A DNA stretch of 64,000 nucleotides from Urechis unicinctus (Eukaryota; Annelida; Polychaeta; Xenopneusta; Urechidae), in NCBI GenBank assembly GCA_034190875.2, contig CM067348.1:45743395-45807394 (forward strand). Direction: 5' to 3'. The notes beneath the pieces are model-generated. The model worked only from the letters and a program-made list of their open reading frames with translations. It made no database searches and was not told the origin of the DNA. Within the stretch, counting starts at the first letter, position 1. Each line of letters begins with the position of its first letter. The position numbers were made by a program, and so were the translations under genes. Of the stretch, positions 48,101 to 62,889 are shown piece after piece.

Positions 48101-51100
48101 TCGATAACTGAATCATTGGTTACCGTTAATGTCGAGAATGGTGGGTTTGAATATTCTACGCTTGACTGCTATCATATTTACTCGAAAGACCTCGCGATCA
48201 AAAAATATGTGTTATGCAAAACTGGATTACACGGGAATATACGCTGTCAATACAAATTTGACTGTCATGATAATCCCACTAATGTATGAGGCTGGCATAA
48301 GCACACTGACAAATACTAGGGGTATTGCTATAATATAGACATTGAACGACTCAAGTTTCTCAGATTGAATAAAGCAATATGTCGCACAAAACGTTCCCAG
48401 TCAAGGCAAATTTTGATAAATAAATCGACTAATGTGTAGACGAATAATATATTTGCCATACCGAGTTGGGCTAGAACTGCGATTGTGCTCCCGGTCATTA
48501 TCTTCATGTTACATAAAATGTTATATCTCTTATAACAAAGCAACCACATCGCGGCGTCTGCTTCTTTTAAACCGAGGCAAGGACACCTGTGTTGATCTGC
48601 TGGCAGTCGCACGTATCTTTGATAAATAGGCTTGGCTTCCCGAGCGATCTGTAGTGATATCTAGATTGTTAAATGAGTTGTCTTGCAAGTCGTTGGCAAC
48701 ATTGAGATTTTGCCAAATCTTTAGTGCGATCGATGCAACACCGAGAGATACTACACCACTCTCTAAATATGCCCTGATTGGCACAGATAACCTCACAAAT
48801 TACATAGCCACATATTGGATATCTGTTTCTTTGATGCCAATCTCGGTTCAGAACACGTGTATATCGAATCATAGATGCTACTAGAGAGCACACTTTCAAT
48901 TTCGTATTTCGGTTCGCATTCCTAACCTGAATTGGTGTATCAATCTGTGCCACTTTGTTCGCACCAGCATGTCCTATATTGTTCCTTGCTAATAGTCTGC
49001 TACTCGAGAACGGTATTGTAGATTCAAAGAAGCTTCAGTAGACCTAATACCAATAATACAATGTCACTAACCAGTCAGCGCTTATCGCATTCATGAAGTG
49101 CGCCAGACAACTGTTCATATCTGTCCAACAGACGTCAGGTATAATTGCCCCCCAAGCTGCGCGATATTAGCAGCCCCTAGTATTAGATAAGCCGCATACA
49201 TTATTAAAGGCTGGCGGGCAGATCAGCGCTTGTTCTCATGAGTAGTTATTTACTCTTGCGGGATACGGGGTACAATGTTCAAACAAGTATTTGGGAACAG
49301 AGCAGATCATGTACATCATTGATCTTGATTGAGGAGACGGCAGATTATGGTAACTGATATGGCGTTATAAATAGCAATATTAGTTATTATTTATGATCTA
49401 GCCCGCACATAGTAATCAAACACATACTTGATATCATAGCCATATAACTGATAATCTTGAATATATATTCAGACGTTCAAAACATATATCAATATGGCCC
49501 AGCAGCAGCCACTGGATATGTAAATAAGAGTCCACATACATAGCATATGGCATTTTCCTGACAATTTGTCAACAGATTGCATTATGATCCAATAGTTCTG
49601 GTCTGCTGGATAATTTGACTTATTTCTCTCAGCTGAGAGGACAATATCAGGAATGTTTGCAAACAACTGCCTTTGGTACTATATTAAATGTCGGTCCCAT
49701 TCGTTTTGTTCAACAGCAGTGCATCCCAGTATGCTGATGAGAAACCAAATACGTCGGGGGAAAAACATCATTTCTATACCACAAACGCTTTATTAATGGT
49801 GTACAAACGCATGCTCAACGTTTAAATGTTAGAATCAGGCAACAATCTTACCAATTTAGTATGTATTTGTTTATGTTAGTACAAAAGTGCCACGTATTAT
49901 TCGACTTTCATTATTCCGCACATCGATACCTTTCTGCTTGAGCGCGTACTGCACCACCAGTTGAATCAGCAAAGTATGTGCGGAATTGTACATTTTGTGG
50001 AACCAGGATTTAAAACACATTCGCACTATTGAACACAGCATAAACATAGCTCATCGTTCTAAGCGATTGGCACTTAATTTTATCTAGTAACGTATTTACA
50101 AGAGTTAATAGACATCCATTTGACTTGCTCCAAGCCTTTTTTTACATGCTCTTACACCATACCTATCCGAATGATGGCGTTAGATAGACAACAATACTGC
50201 AAAATTATTGATACTAAACCTGGCAATAATAAAAGAGCAGAGCATTGCAATATGAAATAAAGAAGGCAACAGTAATTCGCTATGCTAGCATATACTATTC
50301 TGTCTGGGATATTCTCCAACAATCCAGATAGCCGTCATTATTAATACGGACGATAGATGGTACGCTGACGAAAATTTTTTAATAATATGATATCTTTTGT
50401 GAATACTGACCTACAAAGAGTGCCGATGATCTATGATGCTCGTGAATATAAATATTGGGATACGGATTCCAGCATAAACGAACGCATTCCATCTTGAACG
50501 TCACGTGAGTATACTCGGCGGGCAGCCAAATTGTACACGATGCATATCAATTCACAATATTTCCCCAACAAGAACCTTACCAACCGGATGAAAATTTATT
50601 GGCGCGTCTCATGGAAAACCTTAACGCTATACCTAAGTCATGGTGAGTGAACGGCACCCCTCAGCCACTATAATCCTTCTTTACCACATAAACGCAATCT
50701 ACATTCCTCCGGTTATACTCACTGGTCTCTATCATTTGCCTTAGCATTCTATAGAGTAGAACAATATAATGACCCCTTGCCCCCTTATCATCGTTGTTAT
50801 CTTGTTCGTTTTGCATAATCCATGGTACGTGATATTATGTCATTGTCAGAGGATAAGTTTGATGCAGAGATACTACCACAACATGTCTTTTGTTTACCCC
50901 ATGCAACTTTACGGGCACTGCCACTTGGATCTGGCTCAACATATTGTTTAACTTCATGCTCTCTATTGATGAACTCGTCCATTCAGTTCGATGATTGACA
51001 TAATGGTGCATTTTTTGCCGACTCGGTGTCTAATTTGTTAGATTAGCTAGGACGTATATAATGTATCAAGAACAAATGGGTGATTGATTCCAAGCGGCCT

Positions 51101-54100
51101 GTCGCTATATCTATCGTGATTTTGCATGTTACAGCAGAAGAGTTCAACTGCATTCTGGTTAATGCCTGCCTTTTTGGAAAGCTATCTTTGCTATATATAA
51201 AGGACAAAACGGCCATTTTTAACTCACTGCGAGCAATTATTGGATGCCGCTATTGGCTCGCACGAATGAATAGAATGTGAGGGATACGTTGATGCGCAAA
51301 CAACGCGTGGTGGATTATATTATACAGCGGCAGTGCGCTTACAACTACCCATTGTATGCCGAAAAAGATACATTGTTCACTTTAATCAGTGAGCAATAAT
51401 GATATTGAGCTCTGTTTACTCTTCACTGCTTATCGCTTATTTTACATGGGATTTGCTGGCAGTAGATACTGATATCAGCAGCCAGCGCATATGGTTCCAT
51501 TGATGCGTTAATTTCACACACAATCGCTCTAGCCGGCAGGCTAGTGGGCGAGCTTCGAACTCCGAAGTCAGGACAAAGCAGAAAGAGCCATTACCCTATG
51601 GAATGCACGGCGTTTCTCTAGATATATAGTACAGACAAACGATCATCTCCCTACTGTCTGCTTTAGCTCACTGTAAAGCCTGGAATAGGTTATTGAGACA
51701 ATGGGTCTGTCCAAAGTGACATGACTGCTTATATAACCGTAAAGATAAAGTATATACATACAAGAGTGCCATTACTTAACTCTTACTTTATTCATAGCGT
51801 CAAAACATGTTCCTAAGAAATGCAACAGGACAAACAAGTCTTGTTTAGTCAGTGTGCCACTTGGGGGCCATATAATTTTTGTCCTGCAGCATTTACGAGC
51901 TATCAATCTGCTTAGGTTCGCAAATTCCTATATGCAATGACACGTCTATAGCAATTGGTACATCATACGCTTCATTTAGCAAACTTCTACAAAGCTCGCG
52001 GAGAATATAGTTTGAAGATGTTTATTTCGTCCGTAATTGCTGTTGGGACTAATTTCTATTATGTTTGGTCATTTTCTAGAAATATTATGAACAACATCAT
52101 TATCTCATTCATGTTAGATGTGATAACAAAATGTTTTCGAATAAATACTGCTCCGCTGGTAAGCGCTTAATAAGCGGGAAATTCGATAAATGTGCGCAGT
52201 ATGTGAAGATCCATTGGAACAATTAAAGTGTTATTGTATCCGAGATTTGCCAATCGCTGCTGAGCTTTAGCCTCTCCGTTCTATAAACTATGAAATGTGT
52301 GGCATTGCATACATGGATTCCCCTACAGTAGCAAATACTGATGTTTTTTTTAAAGTTCAAGAAACCTCAACAATATAGTAGTGCAATCAAAATTTGTGGA
52401 AAGTTTTAACTCGATACACACAGGCGTCCTTACAAATGTGCAAAAGAAGGCAGACGCCATGACGTGGTAGTATACCGATCCCCTTCGAAACCGAGGCACA
52501 AACGATAGTTTGTGCAATGAATGGCAGAGAGAGCGATTGAAATAATGTATCTCATGGGAGATTTTGACAAACACCAGTAGATCTAGTCAGCAAAATACGG
52601 ATTCCCATACAATCAACGCTCTACAATGCCATTGCGTTTTATCATGATATAATATCGCGAGCTATCCTGGTATTTCTCGATCTACTAGCGTTCATATATA
52701 TAATTGTAGGTGTCAGTCGCACCAACAAAAGAGCTTTGCGAATTGAGTTACACGAAACGTGGCATTAGTTAAGTGCATTTCTAAATATTGAGCAATAGTT
52801 GACCCAGATCAATTGTTACGTTCATTTCAATGCATCAAGAGGATTGAAACATTTGGATCGACTTCGGTTTGTCAGTTGCCAACGCACTTAACTTGAGTCG
52901 CATTGTCCATTATACACTCCGGACAGCTGTATTTGTCAATATGTTGATCACTTAATCCCTTCCGTGTGTTCATGATAGCATAGCTAGCGTTACAATGAGA
53001 TACCATTGCATTTAATCGCCGCCGGATACGGGATCTGAATGTGATGTCTTTGTGTTGGTGGTCAAGGTTAGTTTATGAAAGCCATTTCACATTGTGCATA
53101 CAATTTCGATTGTCCGCACCAGACCCGCTTGTGAACCTACGTCACAAATACCTAACCAACAAACTACAATCCAACACATTTTCCAATCATACAGGTACGA
53201 GTATCCGCCACAAGGCATTTCACTAGACATAGTGCAGAGGCGAATAACAGTGTAAGATATCCCTGAACAACTTTTAATCATGCTGGACTGGTGGTATCTG
53301 TCTCTCTCAAGTTACTACCTGAGGGTTTTGTAATTAGGCTGAGCGTCATCAGTTAAGCCAAAAATACATATTTTAAAAGATATGAATGCATTGAAAGATG
53401 TTATTTTGAATATCTTAAAATATCCGAATATCCTATGCTGTTGCCGAAATTTGATTACTTAATGCAGCCAATAGAATTGTCTCCTTTTGCAGTCGCGCGA
53501 TCTTTAATAATGCAACAAGCAGAGATGATGTTTTAGCATAATTGAACGTATCACGGCCACCATTCTCTGAACTAGCGCCACACACGATTGTTTTGGCTAC
53601 TGTAAGCTGATTGTGTGTTATATAGTTCAGTTATTCTGTCATAATCCGTGTGACGACGCTCGAGCCGTTCGATTCAACTATGGGTGTAAGTAAGTTGCTT
53701 TGTCGCTTAAGCTATGGGAGAGGTGTGTTGTACACAATCCAATCAATTATAAGGACAACGCACAGGAGTAATGTTCATGGAATCGGCTAATGCCATGACC
53801 ACACTTCTATTTGGATCTGGATACAGCTGCCCTTAGAAACAATCTCAAGAATATTATCTTACATCATAAACCTTATGGTCTGTTAACGCAGATGCAGATG
53901 TGAAGCGGACGACATGAGATAATACAGAGGCTGTACTGTGGTACCGTCAACAGGAACATCATGGAACAAATTTCTCTATTTTGGATCAGAACTTAACTTG
54001 TGTAGTCTATGAATTTAACTACAAAAATGTACAACATGGGAACATATAATTTATATACTGCCGTCGCAACAGCAGATTGGAGGAATAGGTGATAGTTCTG

Positions 54101-57100
54101 TGACTTGGTCATGATGTCATTATTTAGGTCAGGTGAATGGAGCATACGAGCAGCCATATTTCTTCTTGCAGCTGCCAGGCCGTCCCTTTATGGGTGTTGT
54201 TCGATGTTCATGTATGTTTTAATTTGACTGTGTACTTTGTAGCAAATAAGGTTGCATCGCCTGGTACTAAACCATTTTCAGCAGTGTTGATGATCGGCTT
54301 CAAGCGGTTAGGTAAACAAATTATTGATGCCTAATTTTATTTTCAAAAGGTAAGCATATTTAATTACTGTTATCTCATTCCAGTATTGGGGAGCACGTTA
54401 CTGAATAATCTGCTATCGAGTCAAGCATCTCTCCGACGCTTTTGATTTGGCACCGATCATGCTTGACTATTTCAAACATCGTTTGCTAGGTTTGCTCTTG
54501 GCAGCTTATTGGCCTTGTATATGCTATTATGCTTTCTGCATGCTTGTTGGCGGAATTATGAGCATTATTGACCTTGTCTGACATAGACGTATAACAAGGA
54601 AATGTGTCTTTAGAAGCCGGTTAATTGCATGATTTGTTATACGCCATAGCCGTATCCGCGTAATGTAAGGTGAAAAACAATCCATGTTATTGCGAAATGG
54701 CAGGTTATCTTCAATGTGAATATATCATTATATCCCCTGCCAGGCGCTCATAACATTCATTGATATGACCTTTCGGTGTAGCAATTCATCAGAACCAACG
54801 AAGGTTACATATAACCGCATGCAATATCAGAACTACTGTCATTGCAGCACATAATTGACCATTGTTTATGCAACATGCCTATGGCACATCTGGGAGAGAA
54901 CGATTATAATTTTGACCACTGTTAACTCCACAGCTTTATGTTAGGAAACTCTACTAACTTGATGGAATTTGTCGTCAGATTTGCTCACCCCGTCTGGCTA
55001 GTTTAAGCGAAGCATGCACAACGATTCTCCGAAGACTACACGACAAAAGCAAAGCTATTGGACAAAACCGACACCCCAGGTGAGATGATAATTTGTCAAG
55101 ACAAAGGCGAGATATTTAATGGAGAAACTGATAGAGTAGATATGCGTTTGTCTATTTTGCATAGTGACTCACATTCTACAACATATAGCGGTTGCCTGGA
55201 ATTCGTATCAACAGATAGAATCAACAGCCGAGCCAGCAACACCAACGATGGAGGATGTTATTGATTTGCATACTGGAATATCACTAGCAGTCTATCATTG
55301 ACAATACACAGAAAGCGTGAATAGATAGTTCAGGGCTGTTTACGGCAAAGACCGGCATAGCTGCTTTATAGCACGACATGCGCCGATACTAACACAATGG
55401 TTAGTGGAACGCATGTAATAACTGTTATACAATAGAGAACAAATGTATGCGGTTTTTTTTATAAATATGATAATCGTAAAATGATCGCCAGCGTTCCTGC
55501 CTGGCAGATGTGTTCGTTATCAGCCTTGGCTCATATCTGACCGCCAACTGTATATTTGGCCTACTTTCTCCCCTTTCAGTTTACATACATCACACTTGGT
55601 CGCTTATATGACCTATTTACCATTTGTCCGTGAGGCCATGCACTGTTCCTACTGCATTCAATCCACAATACCGTATTATGATGTCTTTCAGGCTGATACT
55701 CGTGAGTATAGTACAACAGTTGATCTCATCAAACCGTGATTATTGATTACATATCTATCTCTGGAAAATGCGACGCCGTACACCTAACTCCAAATGGGCG
55801 TCGACCACATATTTGGTGAGCCAGAGATTATGAGCCGTTGCCTATTGAAAGTGCCATTGATTTAACTAACAAATCTCTTCGACCGTACACCAAAGAAAAT
55901 AACGGATGTGATCAGTATGCCCGGCATTACAAAAATCATTATTAATGAAAAATACCCGTCATTAAACACCTCAAGCGATATGAGGCAAAAATCATAATCT
56001 GCATGGGGTTCAGTCAGTTACCAATATTCATGCGATCAATTTGTAAGTATCCAATAAAACCTCCAGCATAATACCTAACTACATTCAGAGGCATATATGT
56101 ACCTAATGCGGTCAAATATACAAGGCAACTTAGTGAAATACCTGGGTAGATATAAACTGGCGGTTGACTTCGGTTCAAAGTATGAACAGACAAGCAAGCA
56201 GCTAGAAACATAAAGCTATTTACAAAATGTAATCCTTTGCAAATCTGCGCCCCCTGATCATGGCAAAAGATTATCTACTAAGTAATGGATCCTTTTAATA
56301 TGCAATATGTCAATGTTCTTGCTTCCGTATGAGAGTCGGTGAGGCATAATAACTACGCTACATGGTAATATTGAAAAGCCACCATTAGTTCATATTCCTT
56401 ATGTGCAATGATATTACGCCAATCGCCTAGCTTTGTGCACAAGAGAACTTATTAGGCTACACCGACATCATTCCAGTGCTATATATGGCAGTTATTTACC
56501 AATTACTTACAATGATTTTTTGCTACTCTGAGCTTCTAATATAAATATAATACCATACATGTTAAGCTGGTAGCAAGTTATTAATCCTCCATTGTTTATA
56601 TCTTACAACAACAGATAATGATGGTTTGAAATATGCGATAGTTCTCACGTTAACGTATTGTGTACATTTAACGCGATTACCATCGATATAAAGAATTATA
56701 TATGTACATGATTTATCTTTTGACGTTGAGAACCGCCCGATCACATTCAAAAGCAACATCTACTCTCGAACCGATAAGTAAAATATGCAACATCATTATT
56801 GTTTTTCTAAAGGCAAACCAAAAATAACTAGTGCGTGCTGAAAGGAAACAAATGCAGAAACCGCAATAGATACGACATACATATTTCCAATAGATGAGTG
56901 AAATCTCGGAGATGCTTTCAAGATTTACTCAAGATGAGTTGCTAGCAGCGTAAAAACGACTCATTTTCCAATTCAAACCTATGTAATGCTAAATAATTCA
57001 CAACAGTGGCATGGTAAATGTATGTGACGCTGTACGATGATGTGATGAGCGCACACTGAATTGTAGGAGTCAATTGTTAGTCGTTGGGCTATTATTTCAT

Positions 57101-59236
57101 GATAATAAAGTCCACTTTATTTATTTAAACCATATAATATGGACCTATTTACTTGTCGCGACTGTTACTCTTTTCTACAAAGCAATTATTAACGGTTTGG
57201 CAGGGATCGAAGCAAACCATTTAGCAACATATTTGTGCGATCTGATCAGAATAGTGGATAGAAATGATCGGCAACAGTGTGGGTGTTAAGACGCAGCGGA
57301 ATAATGGCGTGATACCGTTGAATTATTCTATGTGAGTTCCGACTACCAGACATTTTCATGGCGGTGGTAATGGGAACTGTATGTTATAGTAATGGGACAG
57401 GCTACGTGAAGTGTTTCGTTGCGTCTGGACAATTTTAACCGGATGCCAACGTGGCATATAGAATGGATATATTCATTAACATTTCGAATGTAGTACATTT
57501 AAGCACACATCTGAACGCTTAATGGAATACAGTGGCATAAAATCCAACGCTGAGTAAAGATGACCCCGTTCTTCTATCTAGATGTTTCTTGTTTTATGGA
57601 TGGTTGCATCACTATTAGCAATGGATACGCTGCTGGGTAATCCGTTCGGCCAACATGATGTCGTCATTTCCTCAGCCAGAGACTCATAGCATCCATACAA
57701 CTATCTGCGTCAGCGACAGGAGCTTCAGAATTTAGCACAGAACATTACAATATTCTGTATCTAAGCACATGCAGGTAATATTACCACCTTTGGCTTCCAG
57801 CTTTCGGCAAGAACCAACGATGCTCGAGTATGTATATATCAGTTGCTTTACATAAAATTAATCAGTAGATGAACATGCGGCATTTTATATTGTTGGGATT
57901 CTAGCAGTCGAATACTTATGCGGCACAATAACTGCTCAATCGCGACGAGCGCATTCATTTTCTAGCCAAAAAAACAAAGATACGGTGAGATGAAGTGTCA
58001 CTCTTGCGTAATCATACTTAAACATCAACGATGCAGGTTAGACACGCTGGACTCACTTTTCGTTTGTTCAATCCTCGCAGTAAAATGCCTACCATTATCT
58101 TACTATCTTAGTAATGCTGCTGCTGGTTTCATTTAGTTAAAAAGAATTAGCTGTTCTACTTTTGTCATGGTTTTGGCAAGGAGTTCCGGGATATGCGTGA
58201 ATTTGCGAAGCTGCTAAGGCGAATATAAGAGAATCTGATATACACGCTGAAAATCCTACAGCAATTATTGACTGAAGGGTTAGCTTATATGTATAATATT
58301 GTGTTTTAAACGCAGAAGACCTCAGTAAAGGTTTCGTTTTGGACAATTGTCAATGCACTGAATTGACGCAGCATTACTTATTGCTAGCGAATCAAGAAAA
58401 GCAATTATTGCTCACAATATTATATCGCTGCGTTCGTGACTTGATGGTGCATAGTTAGTTTCTACAATTGCCTTCTTACAAAAGCTATTGGTAAATGGGA
58501 ATGATATAAGGCATGTATTTATCAGGATGCGCTTGTAATAAATGCGCGAATATCAAGGCAATGAATTCTACATAACGCATGTGAGCCTTATATAGGTGCA
58601 TGCGCCAGTTGTTATCAATATAATAATCAATCGAATTGCTCAATCATTGAATTAATTGATTGAGGATCATAGACTAGCCAGTGCACAGGATTTTTATATT
58701 CATGGAACTATCCCCATTCGTCATGTTATTGCGCAAACCACCGTGATAATTGAATAATACGCATCGCCTATACAATATATGGTGCCATTCGACGTTGCAA
58801 GTCAACACGTATTTTGTAGCCATAACACAGGTGGAAAGTGAGGTAACAAATGTAAAAATGTGTTACAAATCAATGTAAGCGAGAAACATAAACCGGAACA
58901 TGTAGATTGTTTTATCCCGTTCACCAATACTATTGGTTGCCAACACATGAAAGTTAGTTTTACTAAACATAACACAGTCTGACGTATTCCACTCGATATG
59001 CTGTTAATCTGCACACTTAGTATTTAAATTTTCAGTTAGCCTTAGGTACGTAATTTCCTGTATTGATCATATCCACAAGCATGTCCGATGTCATTCCTTA
59101 CTCGTATTCTACTTCTCCATATGGCTAGTTTTATATGCCCGTTGAACTAAGCATACGTTAAGTTCCCTGACTATTGATCATTAATGTCACACCTACAAAG
59201 TCACTATCCACATCAACATCATGCTTATCACAGTAG
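45172..59236 (+). repeat. Large tandem duplication, block 2 (about 14.07 kb)
   Basis: Head-to-tail partner of 31,411-45,163. It lacks roughly 50 bases near 45,480-45,500 and carries a small extra stretch near 57,010-57,032 and a roughly 300-base stretch near 58,470-58,790 relative to block 1. Unlike block 1, the repeat family runs on past its right end, so unit B is longer here. Frames seen in block 1 are often disrupted by single-base indels, for example the minus-strand frame at 34,622-35,089 against 48,328-48,796, which argues that neither is a gene. Confidence 0.95.
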
Positions 59237-60420
59237 TGGCATGGACTTAATCTCCAGACAACAGATAAAACTGTCCAAACGGACGGCAGATCTAATTAGT
59301 CCAAAAATATGTACATGTATGTCGATAACTGAATCAATGGTTTCCTTCACTGTCAATCATAAAGGATGTTCATTATAATACACTCGCTTCCTATCGTAAA
59401 TAAAGTTAACGAATGTGTCCGCACATTGAATATTAAGTAATTCACCAGACTGTGCTTGCCATATATGCATATACATGACACAATATAGCTGGGCCGGATA
59501 TTGAAAGTTATTTTTATGTCTGCGAAATATGCGAAATAGTGATGAAACACATCTGCTCTTTTAGCCATATACAATTTGACACATTCATTGTATGGGCATT
59601 CGAATCGTGGTAACTCGAATAACTGTCCTCTATCACTTGTCTGATTTTCCCTTTAGACAAACCATATAATAATCGTGTTGATGCATTATTTCTATGGCTC
59701 TATGAACCATTAATTTATCAAACTATGTCCCGTGATATTATGCCGCATTTGTTTCGAGAGGGTCAACATACTACCACATTACGGCGTCTGTTTCTTTTAC
59801 ACAGAGCCATTGACGTGTGTGTGGATCTAAGCGCTGATTCTATTATGCCCCATTAGTGATTCAAATGTTTGACTCGCCAGCGTTTTTGCTATAACGACTG
59901 CTCGTGCGAAGCCCCTGCTCAAGGGGAGAGATTAACAATACCAAGAGACAGCAACGCTATTATAAATTGTAACCCATCGATATCCCAAAAACGTTCAATA
60001 TTTTTCTGAGGGTCTATTACGTGTGGCTACACTGTAGCCATAACCTAGCGGCCGCCCTCGGACTGACAGAGAGTCATGCCCAGTAGATAAACAAATTTGT
60101 CATTAACAATCGACGACTGCCACGTGGGAGGAGAACACGTTACGCGCAGTCAAATCTACAACGCATTGCTAAGCGTCATGAGTATCTACCAAAATAGTTA
60201 AGCGTAATCCATGGTATGTGCTTTTATGTCATAGTTCGGGGGAGTAGTAAGGGGTCAAGGAGCTCAGCATTTTAATCAACTACAAGCTTCTATGGAAAAA
60301 TTAGCCTATTAATTTGTACGATGCAATTAACGGTGCATTTGTTTCCGACTGGGTGTTTGATTTTGTTTCTAATGCAGGGACGCACATAATATATATATAA
60401 AACAGTTAGTTGTATATGTC
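57049..60420 (+). repeat. Unit B, second copy: shortened, diverged relative of unit A
   Basis: Beyond the block 2 end, matches to unit A continue in A's order but with large omissions: 58,510-58,680 to 32,890-33,060; 59,320-59,345 to 34,395-34,420 (TGTCGATAACTGAATCA); 59,775-59,830 to 34,845-34,900 (GGCGTCTG(T/C)TTCTTTTA); 60,200-60,225 to 37,115-37,140 (TAATCCATGGTA); and 60,310-60,395 to 37,285-37,370. About 3.4 kb here thus stands for some 6 kb of A. No gene is seen. Confidence 0.8.
60024..60040. other. Short perfect palindrome beside a GCGGCCGC octamer
   Basis: TGGCTACA and TGTAGCCA flank a single C. The 8-base palindrome GCGGCCGC follows at 60,048-60,055 in an otherwise AT-rich neighbourhood. 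No known site type is implied. Confidence 0.6.
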
Positions 60421-61522
60421 AGCACAATTACCTGATATATTTATTCCCAATATAATCCACCTTGTCAACAATATCTAACTTACCTTGAGGATCCGTAATA
60501 CACTATCACAACAGACGGTGTATTATCGTCAGCCATATATGTGTATTTCTATCATACAGATGGGCATTTCTATCATACTGTCGTGGCTCCCTTGTCTACT
60601 TATTGAGACGAAACAGACAGTAAATTGTTGTTGCTTCTTTGAATTATATGACCTGTGACAAAGTGTTAGCTACGTGTACTATTGCATTACGGCTTCTGTT
60701 TCCATTATTAAACAGGCATTAGTCTGTAAAATCAGGCATTATGGCTAAACACGCTGAGCTGGCGCCGATATCAGGTTCTCTGGTACTAATTCGAACTATT
60801 GCAATTATTAACAAAGCGTTACAACTTGTACGGGCTTCGATGCAGCAGACTTCATCATACGCTATCATTCCGTTTAATGCTCTGACGATAATATGATAAA
60901 TCACCAGCTGTTCATGCATAACACTGAAGCCGCATTCCATGTAACGCAATTAACCATATTTTATTTGTTCAAAAACCCTAAATTATATTAATTCAAGCTA
61001 GCAAATAGACTCATTCCATCGACGTTTATGATATTCAGCCGCCGTGTTAGTGACTCGAATATGATTGTACGCTGTGCAAATTGCTTTGCAACTAGGCGCA
61101 ATGTTTAAAGGGAGTTTTCTTAAGCAGGCATTTTCCCTGCTGCACGTAAGATCCTTTGTGTACACCGAATATCAAGGTAAAGAAACAAATGAATGAGCTT
61201 GAAACATTTTGTATTCATACCCAATTATTAATAAAGCATTAGCCATCGAAATAAATGTTCAAAGGTCACTTAACCAGTTTACGAGATGTAAATAACGCGG
61301 TTATAACTGGAATTGGCACCCAAATGTATCTGCATTTTAATATGTTGCAGCTAGAACCCACAAGACTTAAGAGGTTCCAACCATTTTGCATTACTGAATT
61401 CTAAGTTATATTAAGCTATTTTTTAACTTCTGAACATTGCAGTCAATGCACACGAGCTGTGATTTAACCTTCTCAAAGTGTTATTTCAGGGTGTTAAGTG
61501 AAATATTCTTTTCATTATATCG
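60421..61522 (+). repeat. Fragmented relic of the large unit, order disturbed
   Basis: Near 60,990, ATTCAAGCTAGCAAATAGACTCATTC matches 32,753-32,780 of unit A in halves (CAAGCTAGCAAAT against CGAGCTAGCAAAT). This jumps back in unit order and implies another partial unit between B and C. A TTACGGCTTCTGTTTC stretch near 60,687 resembles the one at 59,780. No coding sequence is recognised. Confidence 0.5.
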
Positions 61523-61927
61523 TTGCTGTGTAACTTAACGGCGATCTTTAACGAGGCGGGAAGGTGCATACCGTTCTCCAAGCGACAAATGATCAGTGTC
61601 AGGTCGTGGGTTATTTCCAGCCAGACGGCATATTTATGTGAGCTTAACGACTTACACCAGTATATTTTCCGGACACTAACTTATGTCCATTCGCTGCAAA
61701 ACCCGCAACTTTTCGTCTGCTGTGGTCGTTGTGGATTGCGGATGCAAAGGTGGCAGACGAAGTGTAATACCTACCATCACGGCAAGGCAGCGCATCACCT
61801 GCCGACGTGCTGGCTAGTGCCTCGAGAGCTGACATTCCCATTGTTCTCCTCAGGTAACTTCTTGTCGTGCAGATTAATAAACGCGCAACAGCACAGAAGA
61901 CAGATCATGGCACTAATGTACTGCTGA
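61523..61927 (+). other. GC-rich island, possible tRNA-derived SINE relic
   Basis: This stretch is clearly richer in G and C than anything within 10 kb. At 61,602-61,622, GGTCGTGGGTTATTTCCAGC resembles a polymerase III B box in its T-arm setting (compare GGTTCGANTCC), as found in tRNA-derived SINEs. An A box is not convincing. A 134-codon frame covers the island and includes a CCGRCG motif, and CAGGTAACT at 61,852 looks like a splice donor, so a single exon is the alternative. Neither reading is supported by a recognised family. Confidence 0.3.
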
Positions 61928-62889
61928 CAGGTGAAGTTCCAGATATATATAAAGGAAGGGTCATATGTGGTTACTTGACAACTGTATTTTCCATCAGCAC
62001 TCCCCTGCTCTATAAACTTCCAAATGCTGCATATATGGTGAAAAACTTGTGATTTGCATGCTCGGATGACGGATTTAAATGCAGAACAATAACATGTGGG
62101 CTATATTTTTTTTAGTCCAAAAAGAACGTCACAAAATATTTAGTTTGGAAATTTATTGTCCATAATTACTTTGGGCTTATGGCTAATGTTTCTAGTTACT
62201 AACGAGTTTGCTATGTAACAGCAATAATTTAATGCTGTTGGACGTATGACGCGGATTTCATTCCGTAAGTATGTCAACTCGTTAAGTCGTCACGATTGGT
62301 TGACAAAGCATCTCGATCGGTCAAAAATCTGAAGACTAAATGTAAAAGAAAACAATGTATATTTGCTTATCACTGTGGTTTGTTCAGCTTGTTAATGGCA
62401 GTAACTAAAGCGGAAAGTAATTGTTTGCACAATATTTGTCACCGTAACGAGAGGAAATCGCTGTACAAATATATACGTAATTAATGGGAATTTAAATCCG
62501 GCCTATGTCGGGCAATAATGTCTGTTATCTGAATATATAAAATGGTCAATGAGTTTAATGAGAGACGATACGCATCTAAACACACGATAGTGAGGACGAG
62601 ATTTGTAATAGGAAGGGGTTGTGTCAAATACAATGAATCAGGACCCACCTGAAAAAGATGATAACGACGATGAATCGCGGAGGATGATATATCAATAACA
62701 TCACATGCAATGCGAGTGATTTATGATGTTATCTGCTGCCAAGAGGCTATATACCACCAATATACGTCAATATACAATATTTACTTAATCAGCATATGTG
62801 TTCCTGCAGGTTGTACCATCCTGTTGCTCAATCACAGGACCACAGAATGATGCCACGCAGCGTTTGATAGGTGCAATAAAGAATGTGCA
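61928..62889. other. Gene-free stretch before unit C
   Basis: Nothing gene-like is recognised. The frame at 62,296-62,484 has no family signature. Similarity to unit A is not clear here. Confidence 0.5.

Noticed and set aside
57074-57289. 71-codon frame alignable in frame with 63,044-63,235
   Set aside because: Same codon-position test: roughly equal changes at all three positions.
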